A program made the position numbers and the translations under genes. From assembly GCA_036245525.1 (NCBI GenBank), contig BTPG01000004.1, forward strand, positions 207,466,181-207,530,180: a stretch of 64,000 nt of DNA. The letters run 5' to 3'. Below, in pieces: positions 1-10,673 of the stretch (positions are counted from its first letter, which is position 1; every line of letters starts with the position of its first letter). A model generated the notes under the pieces. The model was not told where the DNA came from and did no database searches. It was given only the letters and a program-made list of their open reading frames with translations. The stretch is from Semisulcospira habei. Lineage: Eukaryota; Mollusca; Gastropoda; Semisulcospiridae.

Positions 1-309
1 TATCCCAATTGAAAATCGGCTCAAAGCGCCGCCGCGAACTGAACCCAACAAGCACGCTCAAATGAATCGTGCGCATTCACTCACACACTGTACACTGTAC
101 ATAAACACAGAACATTCACGTGGTGCTAAGGGCAAGTTCAAGCGAGCTACTAAAGTTTTGGAAATTCAATCGTTTATGTTTGAAATTTGATTAAGTGGGC
201 TGAAATTGATACCAAAGTCATGGGGGAGGCAGAGCAGAGTACCTGGAGAAAGACCCCCCCCCCCCCCCCCCCCCCCCCGACGGTCTGAGCGAATTAATTA
301 TGACACTAG

Positions 310-395
310 AGGAGAAAAGTCCGCTGGAGCTGGGTATCGAACCTCACACCTCTAGCATTGGTGGCAGGCGCTTTTACCGCTGCGCCACAGACCAT
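310..395 (-). mobile_element. tRNA-derived SINE head
   Basis: Read on the minus strand, a tRNA-like stretch carries an A-box-like block (about 388-368, TGGCGCAGCGGTAAAAGCG) and a B-box (345-332, GAGGTTCGATACCC), the two internal RNA polymerase III promoter boxes. The anticodon arm is not convincing, so this is a SINE head rather than a working tRNA gene. The body seems to continue to lower coordinates through a 25-nt C run (254-278). The family and exact ends are not determined. Confidence 0.6.
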
Positions 396-544
396 GCTGG
401 TTTATGATTTTGGACATTGTGCCTAATATCTGTCAGGTCTGCAATTATGGACCAGCAGACAGATGTAAAAAGTAGAGCCACTTCTTTGAACTCGAAACCA
501 CAGAATAAAATGTTTGTTGTTCTGTGATTTTATCAATGTAGAAT

Positions 545-612
545 GTGTACTGATCTGCAACTTTGGACCTTGTGTCCTCAGCCATAAGGTCCAAAATCAC
601 AGACCAGCACGC
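545..612. repeat. Foldback repeat, family D
   Basis: Inverted repeat of about 30 bp arms around a short loop. The arm reads roughly GTGCTGGTCTGTGATTTTGG, then ACCTT, and its complement follows. Related copies lie at 2381, 4402, 5163, 5483, 13977, 14963 and 31386. Unlike families A, B, C and E it shows no TTAA boundary. This copy lies in the intron just before the acceptor at 644. Confidence 0.7.
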
Positions 613-644
613 GCATAACATTAATAATTCCATTTTGCTTGTAG

Positions 645-1985
645 ACGGGCTCTCGCTACATGCATGTCAATCTGGAGGTGCGGCCTTCACCTGTGCGACC
701 TCCACCGATTGGTCAGCGGGAGAACACGTTTTCCCTAGACGTCCTTCCTGACAACTCCAAGATGCTGACCCTGCGTCTGGCCTACAAGTCGCCCGGCTAC
801 GAGAAACACAAGCCGCAGCTCAACCAACTGTATATGGATGCCATGCATCTGCTTCAGATTCATTCCAATTTCAATGATCTTCCGCACGCCACAGATTACC
901 TGCGGGCGCTGGCGAGATTTCTGGAGGCAGCCTATTTTGGGATCAGTCGCGTGGATAATGATGCGTTGGTTTTAATGCGAGGGCTAGCACGGGATTTGGA
1001 GTATGTGCACCGCTTCCCAGACGTTCCTGAGCCCCCACCGGTAGCGTGGAATCCAAGCGGTGTGAAACAGGGAGGCAGTGCCGCAGCAAATGTGCCGCAG
1101 CCAGCGCCTACAGCTGAAACTTTGTTTCAGGGCAGAACTTCGTATGCACAGGCTGAAGACTTTGCTGAAACGCCTGAACACGTTCAGGCGTTTCAGCAAA
1201 ATCTTCAGCCTGCTCAGGAGTCTTCCGATGCAGATGCCAAATCAGCCATTCCAGCCAGCAATGATTTTGTGAGAGCTGTGCCTCCTGGTGAAGGGGACGC
1301 AGCATATGGTGCGCACGTGGGTGATGATGGTGTACTCAATTTGGTGGTTGAAAGTGATGATGGTGTCATTAACCCCCTACCACACACAGCACTAGCCAGT
1401 GAAAGTGAGTCGGTGAGAACAGGTCAGTCAGTTCCCGGTGAAACTTCTCACCTCTCAGGATCACACTGTCCCGGTGATCAACCTCATAGCAACAGTGACA
1501 GCACACGAGAAGCTTCAGACGGTGACACAAAAGTGACTAGCATGGGTCATCTGCACTTGGATAGTCTTCCAGAGGGGCCATTTAAAGACGACATCGTTGG
1601 TGGGCAGCATAGCGCTGCAAACAGAGAACACTCAGTAAATAACAGAGAAAATGTTGTCAGTAACAGAGACCAGGCACAAATGGACGCCTCCCATATCTCG
1701 GGGGACGAGAGCCTAGGTAGAGAACACTTGCAAACTAGCAGCCTAGATAGAGAAAACTTGAACAACCCAGAAAGAGAACAGTTGAACACAGGCAGTCTAG
1801 CCAGAGATAACGTTAACACTGTGAGCACAGAAAGACAGCCGAGTGACGGCAGTATAGAAATCAACGCACAGTCCACGTCGGGGAGTGGAATCATTGCTCA
1901 GGGAACAGGGTCAGCAGAGGTCGCAGCTGAACAGCAGACAGGGTTGGGAGACAGGGGTCAGGGTCGCACTGCTGATGAGCTGTGA
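645..1985 (+). CDS. Terminal coding exon of an unidentified gene
   Basis: Open frame from a splice acceptor (ttttgcttgtag, ending at 644) to TGA at 1983-1985. The five codons before the first ATG (660) are open and in frame, so 660 is probably not the true start and the gene begins left of the window. The first about 130 residues look like a folded, helical domain (motifs such as LTLRLAYKSPGYEKHKP and ATDYLRALARFLEAAYFG). The rest is low-complexity, rich in S, N, E, Q and D, with NREN/DREN-like short repeats around residues 320-380, and is probably disordered. I do not recognise the family. It is convergent with ATAT1. A TTAA hairpin element starts 62 bp after the stop. A near-perfect inverted repeat lies inside the coding sequence (1151-1210). 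Confidence 0.72.
   Translation, partial: TGSRYMHVNLEVRPSPVRPPPIGQRENTFSLDVLPDNSKMLTLRLAYKSPGYEKHKPQLNQLYMDAMHLLQIHSNFNDLPHATDYLRALARFLEAAYFGISRVDNDALVLMRGLARDLEYVHRFPDVPEPPPVAWNPSGVKQGGSAAANVPQPAPTAETLFQGRTSYAQAEDFAETPEHVQAFQQNLQPAQESSDADAKSAIPASNDFVRAVPPGEGDAAYGAHVGDDGVLNLVVESDDGVINPLPHTALASESESVRTGQSVPGETSHLSGSHCPGDQPHSNSDSTREASDGDTKVTSMGHLHLDSLPEGPFKDDIVGGQHSAANREHSVNNRENVVSNRDQAQMDASHISGDESLGREHLQTSSLDRENLNNPEREQLNTGSLARDNVNTVSTERQPSDGSIEINAQSTSGSGIIAQGTGSAEVAAEQQTGLGDRGQGRTADEL
1151..1210. repeat. Near-perfect inverted repeat inside a coding exon
   Basis: Left arm 1151-1179 and right arm 1182-1210 are complementary at 28 of 29 positions with a 2-nt loop. The reading frame passes straight through, giving the peptide QAEDFAETPEHVQAFQQNL. 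Because of the symmetry the opposite strand encodes almost the same peptide. Confidence 0.9.
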
Positions 1986-2046
1986 TCCATTTCTTTGCTC
2001 ATTATGGTAGGCCTTGAACCCATTGTGCGTGCAACCACAGCTGCTG

Positions 2047-2245
2047 TTAACCCCCTCCCTGCCACTGGGCGCATATATTGTTTCTGAACGCTTTCATCAT
2101 TCAGTAACCAAAAGCCACAGGTGTCCAAGAGACACGCATACAAACTGGTCCCAGCAAGAGTCACATCGCAACTGCTGGGGCTCATAAGGATCTTTGTCTC
2201 TAGCAGTTGAAATGTGTTCACTTCTCTTGGCAGTGAAGTTGTTAA
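2047..2245. mobile_element. TTAA-bounded hairpin element, family C
   Basis: Flanked by TTAA (2047-2050 and 2242-2245), starting CCCCCTCCCTGCCACTG and ending with a CAGTGAAG-like inverted end. The middle carries the family C core: CAGCAAGAG, CATAAGGATC and CTCTAGCAG. It lies just downstream of the stop of the left-hand gene and so is probably in its 3' UTR. Confidence 0.65.
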
Positions 2246-2380
2246 GAGTCTAGGTGGCTGCGTGTACAAGGGTATTAATTTGACTGATGGTCTCTAAGAT
2301 GTTGACAACGAAAAATATCTAGAGTCAGGAACTCAGTTTCCATTGCTTAGTCTTCCTACTGCCGCCACTTAGACCAGTTG

Positions 2381-2463
2381 TGTGCTGATCTGTGATTTTG
2401 GACCATATGGCTCCAGGCTTCAGGCCCCAGGCCATAGGGCTAATATTACCAACCACCACGCAC
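2381..2463. repeat. Foldback repeat, family D (diverged)
   Basis: Starts TGTGCTGATCTGTGATTTTG and ends with an imperfect complement (CCACCACGCAC). The loop contains a second small palindrome (CTCCAGGCTTCAGG...). The right arm is more decayed than the left. Confidence 0.5.
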
Positions 2464-3202
2464 GTTTAACTCTTTCACCACTTGATTTATACAGAAACAG
2501 CTCTTGCCAGTTTCAAATTGTTTTTCAACTGTGTGAACTGCTGGACAGGGGGTCTCTTTACCTGCTTATATCTCACAAACTATTTATAATATATTTCCTT
2601 CAATTTTGGGTGTATTGGGGGCAGATGTTAATTTTATTAAAAAGTCCGTATTTGTGATCGTAGCTTTGATTGATAACTCAGACAACCTTTACAATGTTTC
2701 CAATACATGTGGAGTGCACATGACATGCACATGGTCAGTGAAAAAGCAAAACACTTTCCCAAATCTGTTTGGTCTCTTGTTGGAATTTTCTGGTTCTGTC
2801 ATCAAGTCTCCATCAGCAGAATCATCAAGGCCTTAGAATCATTTTCAGGCCCATGGCTGTCTTCATCGCTAAAAATAAGGTCAAGAACATCTTGCAGCCA
2901 TTTTTGTATGCTCGACTTGTGAAGGGAAATCCTCACTGCACATGAGATTATACCATTTTAAAATGGGTCAGGGGGGTGACGGGTTGGATGTATGCTAATA
3001 GAAACACTGTAAGGCAGGAAATACGGTCCGTTTGACATGACCGGTCTGTGTTGACTATTGTTGCCAGTGGCAGCCTAAAGGTAAATCGCCTAAAGTCAAC
3101 AGTGGTGGTGAAAGACTTGAACAGTGTGAACAACTTGAATTAAAAGATTATATGATGGAAAAACCACCCAACACAATTGCAGTAGACCACGTGTAGACTT
3201 CA

Positions 3203-3413
3203 TTAACCCTTTTCATCCTGATATACCCTCTGCTTGAAATAAATTAGACTGTGATAGTTCAAGGGTAGTGCCAGAATAGCTTGGCACCTGAAGTGCCAAG
3301 CTATTCTGGCACTACCCTTGAACTGAAATGCTTGGTTTATCTCCTAAGCTGTAATGACAATACGACAAGCAATTTTTTAAAAAAAAATCAGCCTCAGTAA
3401 GTGATGGGGTTAA
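3203..3413. mobile_element. TTAA-bounded hairpin element, family A
   Basis: TTAA at 3203-3206 and 3410-3413, both followed inward by CCC. The core is a perfect 32-bp inverted repeat (3256-3287 against 3293-3324, 5-nt loop), beginning AGTTCAAGGGTAGTGCCAG. The TTAA target and CCC ends suggest a piggyBac-type non-autonomous element; no transposase is present. Confidence 0.8.
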
Positions 3414-4055
3414 ACTTAAAGAAAATCTCAACAAAGAAATGTGCCTAGAAACAACAATTGACAACACAATTTATTAATATTTTTCGAAATAAAACAAAAA
3501 CAAGAGTGTGAAAAAGGGTTTTAAATTGTGTTATAATTGTTTTTGCTAAGCATGTCTGTTACTTTGTTGGAAATTTCGTTTTACAGGTTGCATTCACCTT
3601 TTAGTTCTGAATCTAGCCTTCTTTAGCCGGTGTATGAATTAATGGAATCTCTGATCTTTTGGGGTTTGTGTTTTCCACCATCTATCACAGTATGCTAGCT
3701 CTGCATTTCTTCTAATATTCGGAAGTTTGCAAAGACCTTTTCTGGCTGTATGATTTGTTGATATGTTCATTTTCATTTTCACTTGTGCTGGTCTGTGAGA
3801 TTGAACACTGGCTGAGAGCAGCTAAGTCCACACTCACAGACCTGCGCATGCAGGTCTTATTATGGACTTCTGCTTTTTCCGACACAGTGGGGGAAAAGTC
3901 AGCATCAGTATGTAGAATGTTTTACTTCTTCATCGAAACAAAACTGTCTGCTAATATTAAGACTAACAGATACCAATATTAGTACTTTTTTTTTCAAGAA
4001 ATAGTATGTCAGTATTAGTTAAGTACATAGATTTAGTTAGCAGTGAGTTGTTTTT

Positions 4056-4246
4056 TTAACTGGATCAAAGCGCCCTGCATCAATAGCTGCGGAAGTGTTG
4101 TATAGCGTTGCCAGCGGCAACGCTATATGACACTTTCGCAGCTATTGATGTGGTGCGTCTTGATCACGTTAAAAGCATTTTTGTGTGATGGCAGCGCTGT
4201 ATGACACTTTCGCAACTATTGATGCTTGGCACCTTGAAGGAGTTAA
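4056..4246. mobile_element. TTAA-bounded hairpin element, family E, with a second half unit
   Basis: TTAA at 4056-4059, 4169-4172 and 4243-4246. The first unit (4056-4172) is a palindrome with arms containing ATAGCTGCGGAAGTG and TATAGCGTTGCC. The second (4173-4246) repeats only the right arm (GACACTTTCGCAACTATTGATG). It looks like one foldback unit and a truncated partner sharing a TTAA. Confidence 0.65.
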
Positions 4247-4401
4247 AAGCGTTCTTGTATTCACACAGGGTTCTTGTAAAAATGATTGTACACTAGTTTG
4301 TATATGGTGTCTTTCCACAATCTGTACAATAGTTATAGGTACGTTTGCATCACTTCCCAAGCATGATAAATAAATAATGGTGATTTTCCTACATTAGCAC
4401 A

Positions 4402-4475
4402 GTGTGTGCCGGTCTGCGACTTTGGAGCCTGGGGCCCCTGGCTGTAAGCTCCAAGATTATGAACCATCGCACAGG
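4402..4475. repeat. Foldback repeat, family D
   Basis: Arms GTGCCGGTCTGCGACTTTGG and its imperfect complement around a GGGGCCCC centre. Confidence 0.55.
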
Positions 4476-4686
4476 TTATATACTGTTATTCTAGGCAAGT
4501 TCTGTTATTGAAAAGTAGCTTTTGTGGTGGTGGCGATTTTTGTTGTTTGTAATTGTGTCCTAATTCGTAACTCACTGTAGTGTGTCATCAGACTGAGCTA
4601 AAGGTATGCATTTGCATGTGCGTGTGCAAACTGCGTGAATGTGTGTGTGCTTGTGCTAGAAAAAGAGAGAATGTGTGTGTGTGCTT

Positions 4687-4904
4687 CTAACCCATTCAGT
4701 GCCAGTTCCCGCAGACTGCTTCTGAGATTTTCGTTAATTCAACACAGAAAAAACTCTGGCTGTCCCACTGAGGAACATGGAGTCAAAGTGGCATCATTAA
4801 GAGGTATAGATCCTCATGAGCCCCTGCAACTGCAGGGACTTATGAGGATCTATACCTCTTGCAGTTGGGTGGTGGTCAATTTTTCTCAGCACTGAATAGG
4901 TTAA
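4687..4904. mobile_element. Hairpin element, family C
   Basis: Left end CTAACCCATTCAGTGCCAG (first T of TTAA mutated), right end CAGCACTGAATAGGTTAA. The core hairpin at 4799-4860 is almost perfect: AAGAGGTATAGATCCTCATG on the left, complement on the right, meeting at a CTGCAACTGCAG centre. Confidence 0.75.
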
Positions 4905-5162
4905 GGGAACGAGAGGGAGGGGGGGGGGGGGTTTGTGTGTGTGAGTGAGTGTGTGTGTTAGTGAGTTTGTGTGCGTGCTAGCCTGACTTCCCATGCAAGC
5001 TCAGTGTATCTTTATCCAAGACAAGTAATTCTGCGGAACTCTGCATTTCTGTTATTTTTTGCTGTCGGAGACGCACTGACATGATGCGTTTGTGTCTGGT
5101 TTTTGACAAAGCTGATGTGATTGCTACAAAATAAACAAGAGTAATCGGTCATTGCCTGAAAA

Positions 5163-5234
5163 TGTGTGTGCACGGTCTGTCATTTTGCACCTTGTGGCCT
5201 AGAGTCGTAAGGTCCAAATTCATAGTCAAGCACC
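5163..5234. repeat. Foldback repeat, family D
   Basis: Left arm GTGCACGGTCTGTCATTTTG, right arm GTAAGGTCCAAATTCATAG. Diverged copy, ending 22 bp before a family B element. Confidence 0.5.
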
Positions 5235-5255
5235 CATTTTCAAAAAGTTCAACGT

Positions 5256-5344
5256 TTAACCCTTTGGCTGTCAGTAGCAGTTTTTGTCGCGATGATTCCT
5301 GCAAGAAACACCTCAACAAAAACTGCTATCGACAACCAAAGGGG
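5256..5344. mobile_element. TTAA hairpin element, family B
   Basis: Left TTAA at 5256-5259 then CCCTTTGGCTGTCAGTAGC; the right half is complementary (GACAACCAAAGGGG) but its TTAA is lost. The centre GATGATTCCTGCA is typical of family B. Confidence 0.65.
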
Positions 5345-5482
5345 CGCAAAAAAACGTTTGTGTATGGGTACATGTTTGACCGAGTGTGAAAGGATATTAA
5401 CATGCCTTCCATGCACGTTTTGAACATAATTTAAGAGAAACTGCTCATTACTTGAGTGTACATGGTACATGTCATTGTGAAA

Positions 5483-5551
5483 TGCGTGCTAGTCTTTGAT
5501 TTTGATTTCTGCGTGAGAGCCATAAGGTCCAAAATCACAGATCAGCACACA
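5483..5551. repeat. Foldback repeat, family D
   Basis: Left arm TGCGTGCTAGTCTTTGATTT, right arm AAATCACAGATCAGCACACA, with GCCATAAGGTCC as in other D copies. Confidence 0.6.
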
Positions 5552-6233
5552 CATCGGTGACGGTTGTGCCTGTAGATGTAGATGTAATTGTATCACGTAA
5601 CATACTTATTACATTACAGTCTAAATGCCAGTAATCTCTCATTGCTCATATTGAAAATTTTAATTTAATCTGTTTCATGATTCTGAGTTTGATCCAACAC
5701 TTATGTTGTGCTATTTGTGTTTTTGTAGAACATGTAAATTTATTACAACATAGAGGAGAGTAATTATGCGTTTACTTGTACTGCTCATTTTCTTGATGAC
5801 TGACTGACTCGCATTCTCAAACTGTCCGTTTCTTATAAATCGAGAGCTTAGCTCTCAGTGTTTGAGAATGTTAGACTGTTTAAAAATGACTCAGATAGTT
5901 TGAAAATGAAGGCCAAGGAACACGGCGCCCTTTCCGTACTGTCCAGTCTCTTAGCCTTAGTCAGTGTCAGCCCCTATTATTTCAGTTCCCTAAATAACAC
6001 TACCACCCACCAGCTGCGCATTTGCCATGCACAAAATACAAACAAACAAACAAAAACACAAAAAACAGCACATCACCTGTCTCATTTCTTGGCTATGAAC
6101 CTGATTCCTTACCAACTCCACACCCAAGCACAGCTGAAATCAGCCTGCCCCTCACCATGGCAACCGCAACTCAACATAGGCCCACAATTGTCCACTGGAT
6201 AAGCTCAGGATGGTATGAATCAAAGCACCAAAC

Positions 6234-6462
6234 GTAACTTTTTGTCTTGTTTGAAAATTTGTAGTAGGGCAGAATGTTGAAATTTGCTGGAAATTTCTGG
6301 TTTACCTTTCGGTGTTTTTTAAAATAACTTTTTGCCTTGTTTGAAAATTTGTAGTAGGGCTGAATGTTGAAATTTGCAGGAAATTTCTGGTTAGATGAGA
6401 AGACAGAGACATTTTTAAAAACACCCGTCAAAAAGTTATTTTTAAAAACACCGAAAGGTCCT
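6234..6462. repeat. Direct duplication with inverted arm
   Basis: Two direct copies of a unit of about 93 bp beginning AACTTTTTGTCTTGTTTG (6234 and 6327). The inter-unit stretch ACCTTTCGGTGTTTTTTAAA (6303 on) recurs inverted at 6440-6460, giving a composite fold. Confidence 0.65.
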
Positions 6463-6878
6463 CTTACTGCCTCAACTGCCCAATTCAAATATGTAACATG
6501 ACCTGAATTAGTTTGTAAGTAAAGGACTCAAGTCAGTTTTAGAATGTCAGACAGTTTCAGAATTTTTGTCAATTTGAGAATGTGATTCTTAACGTCATCT
6601 TCATTTTCAAAGTTATGTTTTGCTTTTGCCCTAATGAGATGGGATTGCATATTTCACTATCACAGAAGGGAAAGGTCCTTTTTCTCTGGAGTTGCCTTTC
6701 CGGTTTTAGGGCTTTGTTTCGGGTTTTTTTAAGCAGTGATACAAATTCAGGGTGGAAGTTTGCATCTTTCGTTTGATGACTCAACACATCGAGCCCCCCA
6801 GGTAATATTCCCAAATTTGGCAGTTGTCCTGTGAGAATAATTAACATAACAGTTCAGAGGACAGATGGACCTGACCTT

Positions 6879-6956
6879 GATAGTGCAATGGTGGTGCCAG
6901 AATATAGCTTGGCACCTAGAGGCGCCAAGCTATTCTGGCTCCACCATTGCACTGTC
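6879..6956. repeat. Family A hairpin core
   Basis: Arms 6879-6916 and 6921-6956, with motifs GTGCCAGAATATAGCTTGG and the complementary half. Close relative of the core at 3256, with CAATGGTGG in place of CAAGGGTAG, changed on both arms. Confidence 0.75.
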
Positions 6957-7297
6957 ACTTGCTGTAGTGTGCTAGGGTTATGTTGTCACGTTTTGCCAGA
7001 CGACCCCCCTACCTTAAACGCAGCCCATTACATGTACGGTGTATTTGTATGACGTTCCTCCAGTCCCAGCCATGAAGAAAATCTCACATTGTTTCTGTGT
7101 TATTTTTTTTTAATGTTTATGTCAGGTTTATGTGCAGTGAGAACATTTCTTCATACTTGAGTAACCTGCAAGCATAGACCTTCATGGGCCTGTGCAAGGT
7201 CCTGGGGCTCATGAGGATTTATGCTTCTCCCTGACTCAGTTTTCATCAGTTTTCCTTGCATCGAGAAAATCATGCGGAACACATTTAGTTTGAAATG

Positions 7298-7562
7298 TAC
7301 AGTGGAACCTGTTTGGAGCAATCACCTTTTTTCTGCAAGAAAAGTGGTCTGGAAGGACAGGTGTTGTCTCAAGAGAAGTCTTGAAGGGTAAAAAACTTGT
7401 CACCAGTCATTAAAGACCATCATTCAGGTGGCTACTGCCACCTGAATGATGGTCTTTAATGACAGGTGACCCCAGTCATTAAGACCATCATCACCTAAAT
7501 GATGGTCTTTAATGACAGGTGACCTTTGATAAGGGTGATCGCTCAAAACAGATTCTACTGTA
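7298..7562. mobile_element. MITE-like element with CAGTRGAA ends and internal palindromes
   Basis: Ends are inverted: TACAGTGGAACCTGTTT on the left, and on the complement of the right end TACAGTAGAATCTGTTTTG, followed on both by GAGCRATCACC. The inside holds a perfect palindrome (7410-7475, GTCATTAAAGACCATCATTC arms) and a second tandem hairpin to about 7530. TA at the ends suggests a Tc1/mariner-like target. A partial relative occurs at about 12380-12500. Confidence 0.65.
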
Positions 7563-7872
7563 TCATGCGTATAATGTTGTTGCATCTGTTTTGTTTTGCT
7601 CACTTCTTGTGTTCCATTCTTGTTTGTAATCTTCCTCTTGTTTACGCAGTTTATGTTTGAACTACCTGTAAATAGCCAATTCTGTGATAATCCATCCCTC
7701 TCCCATTTTCTGTGACTTCCCATGTTGCCATTTAGTTAACCCTCTGAATTGTGCACGCAACCACCGGTACTGTCCACATACCCGGCGGATGCCTGCGCAT
7801 GAGGGACAAGATGTTGATGTGCACATTGTTTGCATTGTTTGTTTGTATTTCCATTGAAAGCAGTCAGTTCTT

Positions 7873-7972
7873 TTAACCCCTTGACTGCTACTGCTTAGAC
7901 CGCTCGGCAGAAAAGACGCGTAAATATGTCTTTCCCTCCAGACGAAAGCAGCAGCAGCAGTCAAAGGCTTAA
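7873..7972. mobile_element. TTAA hairpin element, family B (variant)
   Basis: TTAA at 7873-7876 and 7969-7972, ends CCCCTTGACTGCTACTGC and the complement GCAGCAGCAGTCAAAGGC. The centre has diverged from other B copies. Confidence 0.6.
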
Positions 7973-8443
7973 GTTAGTTGGCCTGATTTGAAAAAATATA
8001 TATATTCTTTTGACAGGGTTATTTTGCATGACGTAATGAACAGAATCAAGGAAACTGATGTGAAAAATGAGTTAGATTGTACATGTATAATTTTCCTTTC
8101 CCGTACAGCATTCGATGTATAGGAATCTCATTTTGACTTTTTTTTTTAGGTGTAGAAAGTTATATTGCTTAACCTGTGGGTTGTTTGTTTATGACATGCT
8201 TTCTTTTTTCTTTTCTTTTTTTCTTTTTTTTTCTTGATAGCAGGGTTGACTTTCTTTCTCACTGGAAAGTAGGTGTACAATTTTTTGCCTTCAGTCTGTA
8301 GCATGTTTAGACTTATTAAGATCTGGAGACTTTTTTTCACTTTGGATGAGGGTTGCAAATTAATTTTGCACAAGAATTAGAGTACCAGTAATCAAGGAAG
8401 GCAGTGGCATATGTGTATTTGGACTGAAGGCTTGTGGTTTCAT

Positions 8444-8538
8444 TTAACCCTGAAGGTGCCAAGCTCATCTGGCACTACCCTTGAATTATCATGATCAGTC
8501 CATCTCCTGCTGCAGTGTCCTGAGGCTAAATGGGTTAA
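8444..8538. mobile_element. TTAA element, family A right half
   Basis: TTAA at 8444-8447 and 8535-8538 with only the right half of family A between them (GCACTACCCTTGAATTATC, then CTCCTGCTGCAGTG, then GGCTAAATGGGTTAA). A derivative that has lost one arm. Confidence 0.65.
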
Positions 8539-8806
8539 GTATTCAAAGCTCTCTTTTTTTTTTTAGCACCAAGGTGCAGGTGGTTGTGGTTTTGAATTAT
8601 TTGCTTGTGATACTGTGTTCTACCCAGTTCTATGACTTGTACCACGTCAGCTTGCATTTCTGTCTAGACTAGCGAGCCAAATGCCCTGGGTCCGACGTCC
8701 TCCGCACATGGGCTTTGAACGGGCAACATGTGGCTGACACCGGGCCCATGACTTTTCATTTATTGGGGATGTACTTTTTCACAAAATTGTAGACCTAGGG
8801 TCAGCT

Positions 8807-8924
8807 GCATAAGTGAGCTTAGTCCTGCGCCAGCCACTAAGCAAGGTGCTTCGCTGTTGCGGAGCACCTTGCTTAGTGGCTGGTGCAGGACTAACCTGAC
8901 TCATGCAGCTGACCAGTGACAGTC
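8807..8924. repeat. Foldback repeat, family G
   Basis: Palindrome with arms GGTCAGCTGCATAAGTGAGC and CACTAAGCAAGGTGCTTCGC and their complements, meeting at GTTG. Related sequence recurs at 15402-15845. Confidence 0.75.
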
Positions 8925-9287
8925 ATAGGCCTAATCCAGGTGACTTTCCTCATTCAGAGGATGTATCATGTATGTCAGCCAGCAAGCGATATAAGTTCTC
9001 ATGAGCCCCTGCAGACTGCAGGGCCCTCATGAGACTCTACGCCCCTGGCACGTGATGACTACACAGGTTAATAGGACACACACCAAGGGGAATTACTCTG
9101 CGCTGGACAAATGGTTAGGTCCCCTGCCCCTTCCTATCAGGCACCTAATCACCAGCCCACAGAAATTTATGCTAACCAATAAGAAGACCGTCATATACAT
9201 ATGCACAAGCAAAGTATGCAGGGCAGCTTCCAAGTCTTTTCCAGCTTTTTCATTTTTTACTTACTTTTCTTCTCTTTTTTTCTTGTT

Positions 9288-9498
9288 TTAACCCATATAA
9301 CCCAATGGCCTATTTCCCAAATTTTGGAGGTGTCACCTAAACGACTATGTGCCAGTTGCAGGAGATGGAGTGACCGTGATAATTTGAGGGTAGTGCCAGA
9401 TTAGCTTGGCACCTGCCATTTGGTGTCGAGCTGATCAGGCACTACCCTTGAATTATTTGGTTGATCCATCGCCTGCTGTAATGCATTGGGGCTAACTG
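9288..9498. mobile_element. TTAA hairpin element, family A
   Basis: Left TTAA at 9288-9291 followed by CCCATATAACCC. The inner hairpin (about 9378-9452) has TTGAGGGTAGTGCCAGATTAG arms. The right end stops at GGGGCTAACTG without a clean TTAA. Confidence 0.65.
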
Positions 9499-9719
9499 TT
9501 GTTGTTAATTGTTGTTGTGTAATATTTGTGATAGTTGGACAAGAGATCAATTTGGAACTGCAATGACATTGTCACAGTTAAGTGTGTGCGTTTGTGAGTG
9601 TGCCTGCGTGTGTGTGTGCGTGTGCATGTGTTCAGGTCCCTTGTAAGTCATGTTGACAAAACTCAGCGATACCAATTTGTCCTTTGTACACTAACTAACT
9701 GACTACATGCGATATCTTC

Positions 9720-9811
9720 TTAACCCTTTGTGTGTCGGTAGCGGTTTTAGTCACGATGATTCCTTCAGGAATCATTGCGACTAAAACCACTACCGACATG
9801 CAAAGGGTTAA
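9720..9811. mobile_element. TTAA hairpin element, family B, near-perfect
   Basis: Clean 92-bp unit: TTAA, then CCCTTTGTGTGTCGGTAGC, an inner GATGATTCC arm, a short loop, and the complementary arm to GGG and TTAA (9808-9811). Best small example of the family B architecture. Confidence 0.82.
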
Positions 9812-10073
9812 GTGTTCTAATTAGGGCAGTGTCTCTACATCTGGATACTATTTGCACAGGTGGACAGGAAAATGTCCCGGAGTGGTATGCATGAATTGGT
9901 CAAACCATTGGCCAGATATGAGCCAGAAATCTTAGCTTTCTGTACTAAAACTGTCAGCCAGGCCTATAAGTTGTTGCCTACTACAGTAGGTTTGGGACTT
10001 GTGGCTTAGACCTGGCCAACAGTTTCAGTCCACGTTATGCATGCCACTCCTGGTCCGAGACTTCTTATCCCAT

Positions 10074-10274
10074 TTAACCCCAAGGCCACATTTCCCAACA
10101 TTTGGAGTTGTCACCTAAACACTATCAGTTGCAGGAGATGGATCAAGCATGATTATTCAAGGGTAGTGCCTGATTGGCGTGGCACGTGATGGTGCCAGGC
10201 TAATCTGGCACTACTCTTGAATTAACACAGTTGATCCTTCTCCCACGGTAGTGCGTCAGGGCTTAATGGGTTAA
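10074..10274. mobile_element. TTAA hairpin element, family A
   Basis: TTAA at 10074-10077 and 10271-10274, 201 bp. Order: CCCCAAGGCCACATTTCCC, GTTGCAGGAGATGGATC, hairpin (ATTCAAGGGTAGTGCC), CACGGTAGTGCGTCAGGG. Confidence 0.75.
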
Positions 10275-10473
10275 GAAGTTTGGGTCTACCGTCAGTATGT
10301 GCTTACAATGCGGTAGGGTAGAACTTACTCCATTTTAGTCACATAGCAGTGAGGAACGCTCTCTTGTTCTGCGTCTATTAATTTTATTGTCAGAAGTAAG
10401 TTGCAGTTGAGTTCAGTACTTCCGAGTGTTTGACATTTTCCAGCCCACCTGCATTGCCCTTATTTTAACCACC

Positions 10474-10673
10474 TTAACCCCAAGGCCCCATTTCCCAAAT
10501 TGTGGAGTTGTCACCTGATAACTGTGTACCAGTTGCAGGAAATGGGTTGACCATGATAATTCAAGGGTAGTGCCAGATGAGCTTGGCGCCTGCAGGCGCC
10601 AAGCTCATCTGTCTCTACCCTTGAATTATGATCAGTCCATCTCCTGCTGCAGGGTCCTGGGGCTAAATGGGTC
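10474..10673. mobile_element. Hairpin element, family A
   Basis: Left TTAA at 10474-10477. The right end GGCTAAATGGGTCAT has a mutated TTAA. The hairpin centre GGCGCCTGCAGGCGCC is a perfect palindrome. Confidence 0.72.

Noticed and set aside
310..395. Functional tRNA gene
   Set aside because: A and B boxes are present but the cloverleaf and anticodon arm are not convincing; it continues into repeat-like sequence, so a SINE is more likely.
1108..1305. Minus-strand open frame with a peptide similar to the plus-strand gene
   Set aside because: It results from the inverted repeat at 1151-1210; the plus-strand frame is far longer and spliced.
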